Shown: one piece after another, positions 33,158 through 41,942 of the stretch
Numbering within the stretch: the first letter of the stretch is position 1
How the letters are laid out: each line of letters starts with the position of its first letter
Assembly (NCBI RefSeq): GCF_900215205.1
Contig: NZ_OBDY01000014.1
Location: 62,001 to 126,000 of the forward strand
Length of the DNA stretch: 64,000 nucleotides
Direction: 5' to 3'
From: Paractinoplanes atraurantiacus
GTDB taxonomy: Bacteria > Actinomycetota > Actinomycetes > Mycobacteriales > Micromonosporaceae
Made by a program: the position numbers and the translations under genes
The notes under the pieces: generated by a model
What the model was told of the DNA's origin: nothing
What the model saw: the letters and a program-made list of their open reading frames with translations, nothing else
The model's database searches: none

Positions 33158-34512
33158 CGGGGTACGAGGCTTTCGCCGGCCCGCAGCGGCAGCGTCGCGC
33201 AGACGCGGAATCCGGCGCCGCCGGCCGAGCCCGCGTCGAGCGTGCCGCCCAACATCGCGATCCGCTCGGCGATGCCGCGCAACCCGTTGCCCCCGTCGTC
33301 GGCTCCCTCGGCCGGGCCGGTGCCGTCGTCGGCGACCACGACCCGCAGCCGTTCGGGGTGGAACTCGAGCAGCACCGTCGCGCCGGCGCCCGGCCCGGCA
33401 TGCCGCAGCGTGTTGGTGAGCGCCTCCTGCACGATCCGGTACGCCGACACGTCCACCGCCGCCGGCATCGCCGTGGGCACCCCGTCGACGTGCAACTCGA
33501 CGCGCATCCCGGTCGAGCGCAGCTCGTCGACGAGCGCGGGGACGGCGCCGACACCGGCCAGCGGGGCGAGTTGCGGGTCCTCGGCCGGGTCGGTGCGCCC
33601 GGCGGCGATCAGCCGGCGCATCTCGGCCAGCGACGACCGGCCCACCTCGATCACGTGTTGCAGCGCGGTGGCGGCCCGGTCGGGGTGCCGGTCCAGCGCG
33701 GCGGCCGCGCCCTGTGCCTGCACCACCATCACCGACATGCCGTGCGCGACGACGTCGTGCAACTCCCGGGTGATCCGGGTGCGCTCGGCCGCGACCGCGA
33801 GCGCCGCCCGCTGCCGCTCCTCCCGGGCCAGGTCGGCGGTGCGCTGCTCGACCGCGGCCAGATGGGCACGACGGCTGCGCATCGCGTCGCCGATCGCGAA
33901 CGCCGCGATCAGCAGCAACCACATCTCCATCACTGCCTGGCCCGCGTCGAGCAGCCGGTCGGGCGCGAACACCGACGGCGGATCGAGCGTCTTGCGCATC
34001 ACCGTCGCCACCGGCTCTCCGCCGGCCGCCTCCTGTTTGAGCTGCTGCTGTTCGACCTCCTTGCCGGACCACACGGCGGTCTCCTGGTCGACGTGGAACC
34101 GGCCGCCCAGCATCGCGGCGTACGTCATCAGCATCGCCAGCGCCAGCACGGCGACCGAATGGCGGCGACGGCGGGCGACCGTCGCCACGGTGTAGAGCAT
34201 CAGCGGGAGCGCCAGATCGAGCAACTGGAACTTGGTCTGCAGGGCCAGGTGACCGACCGTGCCGGCGGCGGCCAGCACCAGGCCGGTGAACGGCCACCGC
34301 TGCCGGATCAGCACACCACCGACGATCAGCGCGGCGAAGATCCACCAAGGCTCGCCGGCCGGGAGACCGGACCGGTCCAGGTACGTCGACGGGTCGCCCG
34401 GCTTCGTCGGAGTGACCCATCCTTTCACCAGCCCGGGCCCCAGGGTCAGCAGGATCAGGGCCAGCGCCAGGGTGGCGTCGGTCAACAGGTGGCGCGGCGA
34501 GTACCGGGACAC
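33154..34512 (-). CDS. Sensor histidine kinase (NarL-type two-component system)
   Basis: About 452 residues. Several hydrophobic segments fill residues about 10-240 without a large extracellular domain, so it probably senses a membrane-level signal or its partner transporter. The dimerisation/phosphoacceptor domain is AAERTRITRELHDVVAHGMS with the phospho-histidine in ELHD. The ATPase domain has the N-box-like YRIVQEALTNTLRHA and the G-box GNGLRGIAERI. The GTG at 34512 was chosen because it gives a usual length; an upstream in-frame GTG is possible and no strong ribosome-binding site decides. Coupled to the response regulator by ATGA. Confidence 0.9.
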   Translation of the reverse strand: MSRYSPRHLLTDATLALALILLTLGPGLVKGWVTPTKPGDPSTYLDRSGLPAGEPWWIFAALIVGGVLIRQRWPFTGLVLAAAGTVGHLALQTKFQLLDLALPLMLYTVATVARRRRHSVAVLALAMLMTYAAMLGGRFHVDQETAVWSGKEVEQQQLKQEAAGGEPVATVMRKTLDPPSVFAPDRLLDAGQAVMEMWLLLIAAFAIGDAMRSRRAHLAAVEQRTADLAREERQRAALAVAAERTRITRELHDVVAHGMSVMVVQAQGAAAALDRHPDRAATALQHVIEVGRSSLAEMRRLIAAGRTDPAEDPQLAPLAGVGAVPALVDELRSTGMRVELHVDGVPTAMPAAVDVSAYRIVQEALTNTLRHAGPGAGATVLLEFHPERLRVVVADDGTGPAEGADDGGNGLRGIAERIAMLGGTLDAGSAGGAGFRVCATLPLRAGESLVPR

Positions 34513-34641
34513 GCTCTCATGGTAGGGAGCCGGCACCCCGCCGGCATCGGACTCAGGTGCTACGTCCGTGGTACCGGCGCCGGCGGAAGGACCGACCCGG
34601 GTAGGACGAAGTCGATCACCGCGGCGGCCACCGTGAGAGCC

Positions 34642-35208
34642 ATGACCAGAACGACATCCGCTGTACTGATCACCGCACTGATCGCGGCCGGGGTCGCCGG
34701 GTGCGACGCCGGCGGGCGCGGCCGGTCCGCCGGCCCGTCGGCCTCCACCTCGGCGGCCCCGCAACAACTGCTGGCGCTCGGCCAGGAATGGGTCCGGTGC
34801 ATGCGCGACAAAGGCATGACCCGGATGCCCGACGCACAGCTCACCCCGGAGGGCTACCTTCAGTTCCCCAACCAGGGCGGGTACGAATGGAAGCGCGACC
34901 TCGCGGCGCATCCGGGCATCATCGAGGCGTGCAAGTCCATCGAGGACCGGTACCCGCCGAACGCCTTCCGGCCCAAGCAGGCCGTCACCGCCGAGGATCT
35001 GCGCAAGCTGGCCGAGTTCGCGAAATGCGTTCGCCAGCACGGCCTGCCGGCATGGCCGGACCCGAACGCCGCCGGCGAGTTCGACCTCCGTGGGACCTCT
35101 TTGGCGAACGGCATCTCGGGCCGGCAGAGCGAAGCCTTGGACAAGGCGTGCAAGCACATCTGGAGCGGTGACATCAAGGTCCACGACAACGGCGGAGGCA
35201 AGAAGTGA
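34642..35208 (+). CDS. Putative lipoprotein, first gene of an ABC export operon
   Basis: 188 residues. The N-terminus MTRTTSAVLITALIAAGVAGC is a lipoprotein signal with a VAGC lipobox (Cys21), followed by a Ser/Ala/Pro-rich linker. The mature domain carries four cysteines in pairs (WVRCMRDKGM, IEACKSIEDR, FAKCVRQHGL, DKACKHIWSG). This spacing is seen in actinobacterial lipoproteins that accompany HlyD/MacB-type export operons. Its stop overlaps the GTG of the adaptor gene (GTGA). It probably sits on the outer face of the membrane and works with the transporter, as a substrate-binding or sensory component. No enzyme motif is seen. Confidence 0.8.
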   Translation: MTRTTSAVLITALIAAGVAGCDAGGRGRSAGPSASTSAAPQQLLALGQEWVRCMRDKGMTRMPDAQLTPEGYLQFPNQGGYEWKRDLAAHPGIIEACKSIEDRYPPNAFRPKQAVTAEDLRKLAEFAKCVRQHGLPAWPDPNAAGEFDLRGTSLANGISGRQSEALDKACKHIWSGDIKVHDNGGGKK

Positions 35209-36281
35209 GCCGCCGGCGCGGCATGACCACGGCCGCGATCGCGGTCGCCGTGGCCGCCCCGCTCGTCGCCGGCGTGGCGTACGCCGCCCGGTCCGAACCG
35301 AACGCCTCACCGCCGGCCGCCGCGATAGCGACCGGAACGGCCCCGGTCGTTCGGGGCACGCTCACCAGCCGGGTGCGGATCGGCGGCGCGCTCGGCTACT
35401 CCGGCTCCTACACCGTCGATCACCCGGGCCCCCCGGGCGTGCTCACCGCGGCTCCTCGCCCCGGTGCGACGATCGGCCGCGGTGGTGTCCTGTACCGGGT
35501 GGCCGACGCCCCGGTCCGGCTGCTGCTGGGCGCCGTCCCGGTCTATCGCGACCTCGAGTCCGGGATGAGCGACGGCCCCGACGTACGCCAATTGGAACGC
35601 AACCTCGTCGCGATGGGATTCGACCCGCACCGGCGGATCACCGTGGACCGGCACTTCAGCGCGGCCACCGCGGCGGCGATCCGGCGGTGGGAGGCCTCCT
35701 GGGGTCGCAAGCCCTACCAGCGCACCGGGCGCCTCGGCCAAGGGCAGATCGTCTTCCTGCCCACCGCGCTGCGAGTGACACAGGTTCCGGCCCGCGTCGG
35801 CGCCCCCGTCGAGCCGGCGACGACGGTGCTCACCGGCACGTCGACGAACCGGGCGGTGATCGGCCAACTGGACACCGCCGAGCTGGCCACCGTACGGGTC
35901 GGCGCCCGCGTCGAGGTCTCGCTGCCGGACGCCGACCCGCTGCCCGGCCGGGTCGCCGCAATCGGCCTGGCCGCGACGGCCGAGGCCGAGGAGGACGGCG
36001 GCGCAGCGACCGTGCCGCTCACCATCACCTTTCGCCCGCCCCCGGGGTTCACCCTGGACGAGGCGCCGGTGGACGTCGACATCGTCACCGGGGAACGGCG
36101 CAACGTGCTGCTGATCCCGATCGCTGCCCTGCTCGCCCGGCCCGGCGGCGGTTATCAGGTCCGCCTCTCCGACGGCTCCGTGGTGCGGGTCGAGCCAGCC
36201 TCCTTCGACGAGAACAGCGGCCAGGTGGAGATCGCCGGCGGCCTCACCGAGGGCCAGTCCGTGGAGGTGCCGGCCACATGA
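35205..36281 (+). CDS. Efflux adaptor with peptidoglycan-binding domain (HlyD-like)
   Basis: A 358-residue exported protein. An N-terminal signal anchor (TTAAIAVAVAAPLVAGVAYAA) is followed by a beta-rich adaptor half. A peptidoglycan-binding-1-like segment lies at about residues 125-165 (GPDVRQLERNLVAMGFDP, FSAATAAAIRRWEASWG). A HlyD-type barrel with NVLLIPIAALLARPGGGYQV follows. Such proteins connect FtsX/MacB-type ABC transporters to the cell wall in Gram-positive bacteria. The gene overlaps both neighbours by 4 bp (GTGA and ATGA), so all four genes from 34642 to 38154 form one coupled operon. Confidence 0.9.
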   Translation: MSRRRGMTTAAIAVAVAAPLVAGVAYAARSEPNASPPAAAIATGTAPVVRGTLTSRVRIGGALGYSGSYTVDHPGPPGVLTAAPRPGATIGRGGVLYRVADAPVRLLLGAVPVYRDLESGMSDGPDVRQLERNLVAMGFDPHRRITVDRHFSAATAAAIRRWEASWGRKPYQRTGRLGQGQIVFLPTALRVTQVPARVGAPVEPATTVLTGTSTNRAVIGQLDTAELATVRVGARVEVSLPDADPLPGRVAAIGLAATAEAEEDGGAATVPLTITFRPPPGFTLDEAPVDVDIVTGERRNVLLIPIAALLARPGGGYQVRLSDGSVVRVEPASFDENSGQVEIAGGLTEGQSVEVPAT

Positions 36282-36964
36282 CCGCCGTCCTGGAACTGAT
36301 CGACGCCCGCAAGGTCTATCCCGGCACCCCGCCGGTGGAGTCCCTGCGCGGGGTCACGCTCACCGTGCACAGCGGCGAACTGGTCGCCGTGGCCGGGCCG
36401 TCCGGGTCCGGCAAGACCACCCTGCTCAACCTCGCCGCCGGCCTGGACCGGCCGTCCGGCGGCTCGGTCCGCATCACCGGCCACCCGGTCGAGAAGCTGA
36501 GCGACCGCCGCCTCTCCGGCGTACGCGCGCACCGTCTCGGCATCGTCTTCCAGCAGTTCTTCCTTCTGGAACGGCTGAGCGCGGCCGAGAACGTCGCGAC
36601 CGGTCTGCTCTATCGCGGCCTACCCGCGGCCGAGCGCCGGCGAGCGGCCCGAGCCGCCCTGCGGCGGGTCGGTCTGGCCCACCGGGCCGACTTCCCGGCG
36701 GCGCACCTGTCCGGCGGCGAGCGCCAGCGGGTGGCGATCGCCCGGGCCCTGGTCGGCCGGCCGGCCGTGGTGCTGGCCGACGAGCCCACCGGCAACCTCG
36801 ACTCGGTGACCGGCGAGGGCATCATCACGCTGTTGAACGAGCTGAACGCCGGCGGCGTCACCATCGTCGTGATCACGCATGACGCCCGCGTGGCCCAGGC
36901 CATGCGGCGCCGGGTCGAGCTGTGCGACGGCCAGGTCGTACGGGACAGCGGGGGTGTCTCGTGA
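36278..36964 (+). CDS. MacB/LolD-type ABC transporter ATP-binding protein
   Basis: A 228-residue ATPase. Walker A is GPSGSGKTTLLN, the Q-loop is IVFQQFFLLERL, the signature is LSGGERQRVAIARAL, Walker B is VVLADEPTGNLDS and the H-loop is VITHDARVA. The sequence is of the LolD/MacB/FtsE branch, which works with FtsX-type permeases as mechanotransmitters. It partners with the permease encoded immediately downstream, whose GTG overlaps this stop. The target substrate is unknown; the two-component system encoded divergently suggests a response to an envelope-active compound. Confidence 0.93.
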   Translation: MTAVLELIDARKVYPGTPPVESLRGVTLTVHSGELVAVAGPSGSGKTTLLNLAAGLDRPSGGSVRITGHPVEKLSDRRLSGVRAHRLGIVFQQFFLLERLSAAENVATGLLYRGLPAAERRRAARAALRRVGLAHRADFPAAHLSGGERQRVAIARALVGRPAVVLADEPTGNLDSVTGEGIITLLNELNAGGVTIVVITHDARVAQAMRRRVELCDGQVVRDSGGVS

Positions 36965-38154
36965 GATCGCGGCTGCGGATCGCCGACCTGCTCCCGGTGA
37001 GCACCGTGGGCCTGCGGTCCCGGCCCGGCCGGGCCGCGCTGTCCATCCTCGGGGTGGCGATCGGGATCGCGGCCATGGTGGCCGTGCTCGGCGTCACCCG
37101 ATCAAGCCAGGCCGACGTGCTGGCCGGCATCGACCGGGTGGGCACGAACCTGCTCACCGTGGCCAACGGCAAAACCATCCAAGGCGCGGAGGCCGAGTTG
37201 CCGGTGACCGCGGGCGCCGCGGTGGCCCGCACGGACGGGGTGCTCACCTCGGCGGCCACCGCGACGCTCGGGGTGCCGGTCTACCGCAACGACCGGATCC
37301 CGGCCGGGCGCACCGGCGGGCTGTCCGTGCGGGTCACCGATCCGGCCCTGCTCACCACTGTGGACGGTTCGTTGCTGAACGGCCGTTTCCTGGACGCCGC
37401 CCTGTCCCGCTACCCGGTGGTGGTGCTGGGCCACTACGCCGCCACCTCGCTGGGCATCCACGACGTCGCCGAAGGTCCCCGGATCCACCTCGGCGATCAC
37501 TGGTTCACCGTGGTCGGCATCCTGGCCCCGGTGGAGCTGACACCCGAGCTGGACGCGTCGGCGCTGATCGGCGCGCCCGTGGCGGCCGCCTACCTCGGCT
37601 ATCAGGGAAACCCGACCCGGATCTTCGTACGGACGCAGACCGAGCGTACGGACGAAGTCGCCGGCCTGCTGGGCCGCGCGGCCTGTCCCGGCCATCCCGA
37701 ACAGGTCGCCGTGAGCCGGCCCTCCGAGGCGCTCACCGCCCGCCTCGCCGTCACCGACGGCACCACCGTCCTGCTGTTGGGCCTGGGCGCGGTAGCGCTG
37801 CTGGTCGGCGGCATCGGCATCGCCAACGTCCTGGTGATCTCGGTCCTGGAACGACGCGGCGAGATCGGCCTGCGCCGCGCGCTGGGAGCGACCCGGCGAC
37901 ACGTCGCGGTCCAGTTCCTGACGGAGTCGCTGCTGCTGGGAGCCGGCGGCGGGATGGCCGGCATCGTGCTGGGCGTCACCGTGACCTACGCGATGGCGAC
38001 CAGTCACGGCTGGCAAACGCTGATCCCGGCCGCCGCGGTGGGCGCGGGCCTCGCCGCGGCCGTGGTGATCGGCGGCTGCGCCGGCCTGTACCCGGCGGTG
38101 CGGGCCGCCCGGCTGTCCCCCACCGACGCTCTCCGCGGCGGCTGCCAAGGCTGA
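36961..38154 (+). CDS. FtsX/MacB-type ABC transporter permease
   Basis: 397 residues with the MacB-like topology. One N-terminal transmembrane segment (ALSILGVAIGIAAMVAVLGV) is followed by a periplasmic-type domain of about 200 residues and three C-terminal segments, including GLGAVALLVGGIGIANVLVI. The conserved cytoplasmic loop EIGLRRALGATRRHVAVQFL is present, and RLSPTDALRGG ends the protein as in the family. The GTG start lies in the ATPase stop codon. Its last 151 bp overlap the 3' end of the convergent DedA gene. Confidence 0.93.
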   Translation: MRSRLRIADLLPVSTVGLRSRPGRAALSILGVAIGIAAMVAVLGVTRSSQADVLAGIDRVGTNLLTVANGKTIQGAEAELPVTAGAAVARTDGVLTSAATATLGVPVYRNDRIPAGRTGGLSVRVTDPALLTTVDGSLLNGRFLDAALSRYPVVVLGHYAATSLGIHDVAEGPRIHLGDHWFTVVGILAPVELTPELDASALIGAPVAAAYLGYQGNPTRIFVRTQTERTDEVAGLLGRAACPGHPEQVAVSRPSEALTARLAVTDGTTVLLLGLGAVALLVGGIGIANVLVISVLERRGEIGLRRALGATRRHVAVQFLTESLLLGAGGGMAGIVLGVTVTYAMATSHGWQTLIPAAAVGAGLAAAVVIGGCAGLYPAVRAARLSPTDALRGGCQG

Positions 38155-38747
38155 ACGGCTCGCAGCACCGGCCGGGGCCGGCGACGGATCAGTGCGACGA
38201 CGCCGCCCACCACGAACGACAACCCGAGACCGATCGCGATCCCGATCAGCGGGTTCTCGGCGAAGGCGGAACCTCCCAGCACACCCAGCCCGGCGTGGTA
38301 CGACGCCCACGCCACCGCGGCGAGCGCCGAGGCCGGGCTGAACCGGGACAGCGGCACCCGCGCCGTGCCACAGGCGAGATTCGTCGTGAGACGGCCACCC
38401 GGCAGGAACCGGGACACCACGATCAGCAGGCCGGGCCGGCGCTCGATCCGCCGGCCGGCCACGGCGACGGCCCGGCCGATCCGCGGGAAACGGCCGAGCA
38501 GCCGCGGACCGGCGGCGGTGCGGCCGAGGCCGTACACGAGGTGGTCGCTGACGAACACGCCGACCGCGGCCGCCACGATGACCAGCAGCAGGTTCGGCGT
38601 GCCGGCGCGGGCGAACACGCCGGCCGTCAGCACCGCCGCCTCGGACGGGACGACCGGCACGACGCCGTCCACGCCGACCAGCGCGGCCAGCAGCGGGTAG
38701 AGCATCGGCGAGGTCATCACCGGGCTGAGCAGGGAAATCAGTTCCAT
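38004..38747 (-). CDS. DedA-family membrane protein
   Basis: A 247-residue protein of the DedA/SNARE-associated family, with GVDGVVPVVPSEAAVLTAGV, the SRFLPGGRLTTNLACG motif carrying conserved arginines, and several hydrophobic segments. DedA proteins act in membrane homeostasis and lipid transport. The last 55 residues (from about RPRPVLRAV) are a low-complexity tail that reads antisense through the end of the FtsX permease gene. The functional protein is likely to end nearer 38160, with the tail arising from loss of an earlier stop. Confidence 0.85.
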   Translation of the reverse strand: MELISLLSPVMTSPMLYPLLAALVGVDGVVPVVPSEAAVLTAGVFARAGTPNLLLVIVAAAVGVFVSDHLVYGLGRTAAGPRLLGRFPRIGRAVAVAGRRIERRPGLLIVVSRFLPGGRLTTNLACGTARVPLSRFSPASALAAVAWASYHAGLGVLGGSAFAENPLIGIAIGLGLSFVVGGVVALIRRRPRPVLRAVQPWQPPRRASVGDSRAARTAGYRPAQPPITTAAARPAPTAAAGISVCQP

Positions 38748-38805
38748 GCCGGCAAGCGTGGATCTCCGGCACCGGCCGAGGCGTCATCCTCGGGAAGGGG
38801 GTCGT

Positions 38806-40044
38806 ATGCATCGCCGGTCGGACGCCGGACATGGATCTTCCGGATACGGTGTGAACGTGACAGCGCCGATCGAATGGTTGCGGTGGTGGCTGGTCGCCGG
38901 CGGGCTGGCGCTCGTCGCCCTGCCCGTGAACGCGGCCCTGTCCGCGCTGGTGTTCGGCATACCTCCGCTGGTCGCGGTGCTCACCGGCATCGCACAGGCC
39001 GCCGCGCTGCCCCTGATCCTCATCCGGCCGCGCGAGGCGACAGCTCTGCAACTGCTGGCCGTGGTCGTCGTCGCGCTGGCCCTGCCGCCCGGCTCCGTGT
39101 CGACGTGGCCGCTCACCGTGCCGGGACTGCTGACGCTGATCGCGCACACCGGTCTGGTCTCGGCCCGCTGCGACTGGCGCGCCACGACGCTGACGTGGAG
39201 CGTGAGCTCGGTGCTCCTGCCCGTCGTGGCCCTGCTCGATCCGCGCGGCCGCTCGGTCGGGGACGGGCTGCTGATCGAGATCCTCTATCCGGCGCTGTCG
39301 GCGCTCGTCGTGGGCGCCGTCATGCTGGTCCGCCGCTGGCGGGAGGTCCGCCGGGAGCTCGCCGACGCGCGCCGCGACGTCGAGATCGAGCAGAACCAGC
39401 GAGCGATCGCCGAGGAGCGCACCCGGATCGCGCGCGAGCTGCACGATGTCGTGGCGCACGGCATGTCGGTGATCCACATGCAGGCCACCTCCGCGTCGTA
39501 CCGGATCGACGACCTGGACCCGCGGGCGGAGGCGGAGTTCACCCGGATCGCCACCGGCGCGCGGGCGGCCATGCGCGAGATGCGGCAGCTGCTGTCCGTG
39601 CTGCGGGCGCAGGACGCGGACGCCGAGTTGTCCCCGGTGCCCGGCCTGGACGGGTTGCCGGACCTGGTGGCGTCGGCGGAACGGGCGGGCCTGCCGGTCG
39701 AGGTTCGCCAGACCGCGGCCGTACGGGCGGCGGCCGTGCCGGAGCGCGTGGCTTTGGCCGCCTACCGCCTCGTCCAGGAGTCGCTGAGTAACGTCATCCG
39801 GCACGCGCCCGGCGCCCGTACGCAAATCGAACTCCGCATTGAAGGAAGTGATCTTTTGCTGTCCGTCGTGAACGAGTCCGCGCCGCGGCCGGCCGAGCCG
39901 ATGGAGTCGCCCGAGCTGACCGGTCACGGGCTGACCGGCATGCGTGAACGGGTCCGGCAGGTCGGCGGGACGCTGGAGACCGGCGTCCGCGCCGGCGGCG
40001 GCTATCGGGTGGCGGCCCGCCTGCCGATCGGCGCCGAGCAATGA
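38806..40044 (+). CDS. Sensor histidine kinase (NarL-type two-component system)
   Basis: 412 residues. The ATG at 38806 is chosen for the excellent GGAAGGGGG site 5 nt upstream; in-frame GTGs at 38851 and 38857 are alternatives that would begin just before the first helix. About four to five hydrophobic segments fill the first 170 residues. A coiled-coil-like stretch (REVRRELADARRDVEIEQNQ) leads to the phosphoacceptor domain ERTRIARELHDVVAHGMSVI. The ATPase domain contains YRLVQESLSNVIRHAPG and GHGLTGMRERVRQVGG. Coupled by ATGA to its response regulator. Confidence 0.92.
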   Translation: MHRRSDAGHGSSGYGVNVTAPIEWLRWWLVAGGLALVALPVNAALSALVFGIPPLVAVLTGIAQAAALPLILIRPREATALQLLAVVVVALALPPGSVSTWPLTVPGLLTLIAHTGLVSARCDWRATTLTWSVSSVLLPVVALLDPRGRSVGDGLLIEILYPALSALVVGAVMLVRRWREVRRELADARRDVEIEQNQRAIAEERTRIARELHDVVAHGMSVIHMQATSASYRIDDLDPRAEAEFTRIATGARAAMREMRQLLSVLRAQDADAELSPVPGLDGLPDLVASAERAGLPVEVRQTAAVRAAAVPERVALAAYRLVQESLSNVIRHAPGARTQIELRIEGSDLLLSVVNESAPRPAEPMESPELTGHGLTGMRERVRQVGGTLETGVRAGGGYRVAARLPIGAEQ

Positions 40045-40730
40045 TCCGCGCCCTCATCGTGGACGACCAGTCGATGATCCGGATGGGCATCCGGGCCATC
40101 CTGCAGGCGCAACCCGACATCGAGGTGGTGGGCGAAGCGGAGAACGGGCAGGCCGGCGTGGACAGCAGCCGCCGGCTACGGCCCGACGTCGTTCTGATGG
40201 ACGTGCGGATGCCGGTGCTCGACGGGCTCGCCGCCACCCGGGCCCTGCTCGGCCCGGAACGCCCGGCCGGGCACACGCCGCGGGTGCTGATGCTGACGAC
40301 GTTCGACCTCGACGACTACATCTACGAGGCGCTGCAGGCCGGAGCCAGCGGGTTCCTGCTCAAGGACAGCGAGCCCGCGGACCTGGTCCAAGCCGTCCGG
40401 GTGGTGGCCGGCGGCGAGGCGCTGCTGGCGCCGCGCATCACCCGGCGGCTCATCGAGAACTTCGTCGAGGCGCGACCGCGCCGCAACGCCGGCGCGGTCG
40501 CGCTGAACGCTCTGACCGACCGTGAGCGGGAGGTCCTGCGCCTGCTCGCCCAGGGGTTGTCCAACACCGAGATCGCCGCCTCCCTGTTCATCTCGGAGCC
40601 GACCACCAAGACCCACGTCAGCCGGATCCTGCAGAAGCTCGGTCTGCGCGACCGGGTACAAGCCGTGGTCTTCGGCTACGAGAACGGCCTGGTCACACCC
40701 GGGCGGCCCGGTTCACCGGAGGCTCGATAG
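40041..40730 (+). CDS. NarL/LuxR-family response regulator
   Basis: 229 residues. The receiver has IVDDQSMIRMG, the phospho-acceptor aspartate in PDVVLMDVRMPVLDG, LTTFDLDDYIYEAL and the lysine in GFLLKDSEPADL. The DNA-binding domain is LTDREREVLRLLAQGLSNTE followed by IAASLFISEPTTKTHVSRIL. It is translationally coupled to the kinase gene. The likely targets are the ABC transporter operon at 41943-45184 or the acyltransferase gene whose 3' end it overlaps by 38 bp. Confidence 0.95.
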   Translation: MIRALIVDDQSMIRMGIRAILQAQPDIEVVGEAENGQAGVDSSRRLRPDVVLMDVRMPVLDGLAATRALLGPERPAGHTPRVLMLTTFDLDDYIYEALQAGASGFLLKDSEPADLVQAVRVVAGGEALLAPRITRRLIENFVEARPRRNAGAVALNALTDREREVLRLLAQGLSNTEIAASLFISEPTTKTHVSRILQKLGLRDRVQAVVFGYENGLVTPGRPGSPEAR

Positions 40731-41808
40731 GCGCGTTCTCGAAGCGGCGCACCAGCACGACGAGGCCGGCCAGGACGAGACCGAGCACCGGGTACCAGGC
40801 GAGGCGGGCCACGACCCAGCCGCCGTCGGCGGGCACGTCGCCGAGGCCGGGCAGCGTGCCGAACCGCCGGGCGACCTCGGAGACACCCACGAGCGCCACC
40901 TGATGCCAGCAGAACACGCTCATCGCGCTCAGGTTGAGCACGGTCACCGCGGCCCACACGCGGGGCCGGCGCAGGACCCGCTCGATCCGGGCGCGCAGCA
41001 GCAGCGCGGCGCCGGCCTGCATCGCGGCGAGAGCCGGGACCATCAGCGACGGCGGGTTCGAATTCGACCGTACTGACCCGGGCACGCTCACGAGGCTCAC
41101 CGGGTAGTCCGCCACGACCAGCAGGAACACGAACACCGCCAGGCCACCGGCGAGCAGGCCGGCCGCCACGCGCGGTCCGACCCGCCCGGCCGACCAGGAC
41201 ACCCCCAGCTGGTAGGCGAAGAACCAGGCCGGAAGCACGCTCAGATATCCGACGGCGACCGGCTCCACGTCCGGGCCGAAGCGCAGCAGGTCCACCACGG
41301 CCACGGCCGCCGCGCAGGCCAGGACGACCCGCAGGCCACCGATCCGGTCCAGCTTGAGGGCGTACGGGGTGAGCGCGGTGATCACCGCGTACACGCCCAT
41401 GAACCACAAGGGCTGAAGGAACAGGACCACTGTCGTACGAGCGGTGCCGGCCCCCAGCCCGGCCAGGCTCAGCACCGGCAGCGCCACCGCCAGGATCACC
41501 GCCGCGGCCACAACGGGCCGCCCGATCCGCCACAGCCTTCGGCGCACCCAGTGCGCGTCGGTCTCGCCCCGCTCCCGCGCCCGGCGCAGCCCCTGCGCCG
41601 CCGTGTACCCGCCGACGAGGAAGAACAGTCCCAGCATCTGCAGGAACCAGGTGGCCGGGTGCAGCCACTCCAGATGGCGCATCGGGCTGTCGATCCGCAG
41701 CCCGCCGGCCGGTGTCGCGACCAGCGCACCGACCAGCCAATGTCCACTCACGACGCCGAGAATGGCCAGAGCCCGGAGTCCGTCGATGAATCTGTCCCGC
41801 TGGCGCAT
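40693..41808 (-). CDS. Acyltransferase 3 family membrane protein
   Basis: 371 residues with about ten hydrophobic segments. The family signature near the N-terminus is RFIDGLRALAILGVVSGHWL, whose histidine is a candidate catalytic residue, and an arginine-containing loop GLRRARERGETDAHWVRRRL follows. These enzymes move acyl groups onto exported carbohydrates or other envelope molecules, or modify lipids. It is divergent from the ABC transporter genes at 41943 and convergent with the response regulator gene. A role in envelope modification under control of that two-component system is plausible but not shown. Confidence 0.87.
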   Translation of the reverse strand: MRQRDRFIDGLRALAILGVVSGHWLVGALVATPAGGLRIDSPMRHLEWLHPATWFLQMLGLFFLVGGYTAAQGLRRARERGETDAHWVRRRLWRIGRPVVAAAVILAVALPVLSLAGLGAGTARTTVVLFLQPLWFMGVYAVITALTPYALKLDRIGGLRVVLACAAAVAVVDLLRFGPDVEPVAVGYLSVLPAWFFAYQLGVSWSAGRVGPRVAAGLLAGGLAVFVFLLVVADYPVSLVSVPGSVRSNSNPPSLMVPALAAMQAGAALLLRARIERVLRRPRVWAAVTVLNLSAMSVFCWHQVALVGVSEVARRFGTLPGLGDVPADGGWVVARLAWYPVLGLVLAGLVVLVRRFENAPIEPPVNRAARV

Positions 41809-41942
41809 GATGCCCCTTCCACTGTTGAAGAGGCACCGAAGCTAAGAACGGCCAGGGCCCGGCCGCGTCGGGCGCGAGATGTAGCCGGCATGGTCCCGCG
41901 GACTGATGCCGGGCGCGCCACCGGTTCCCCACGCTTGTCCCC

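Noticed and set aside
36879..39791. A 970-codon plus-strand frame across the ABC operon and DedA gene
   Set aside because: It reads out of frame through well-supported FtsX and kinase genes, and its product is Arg/Gly/Pro-rich without motifs.
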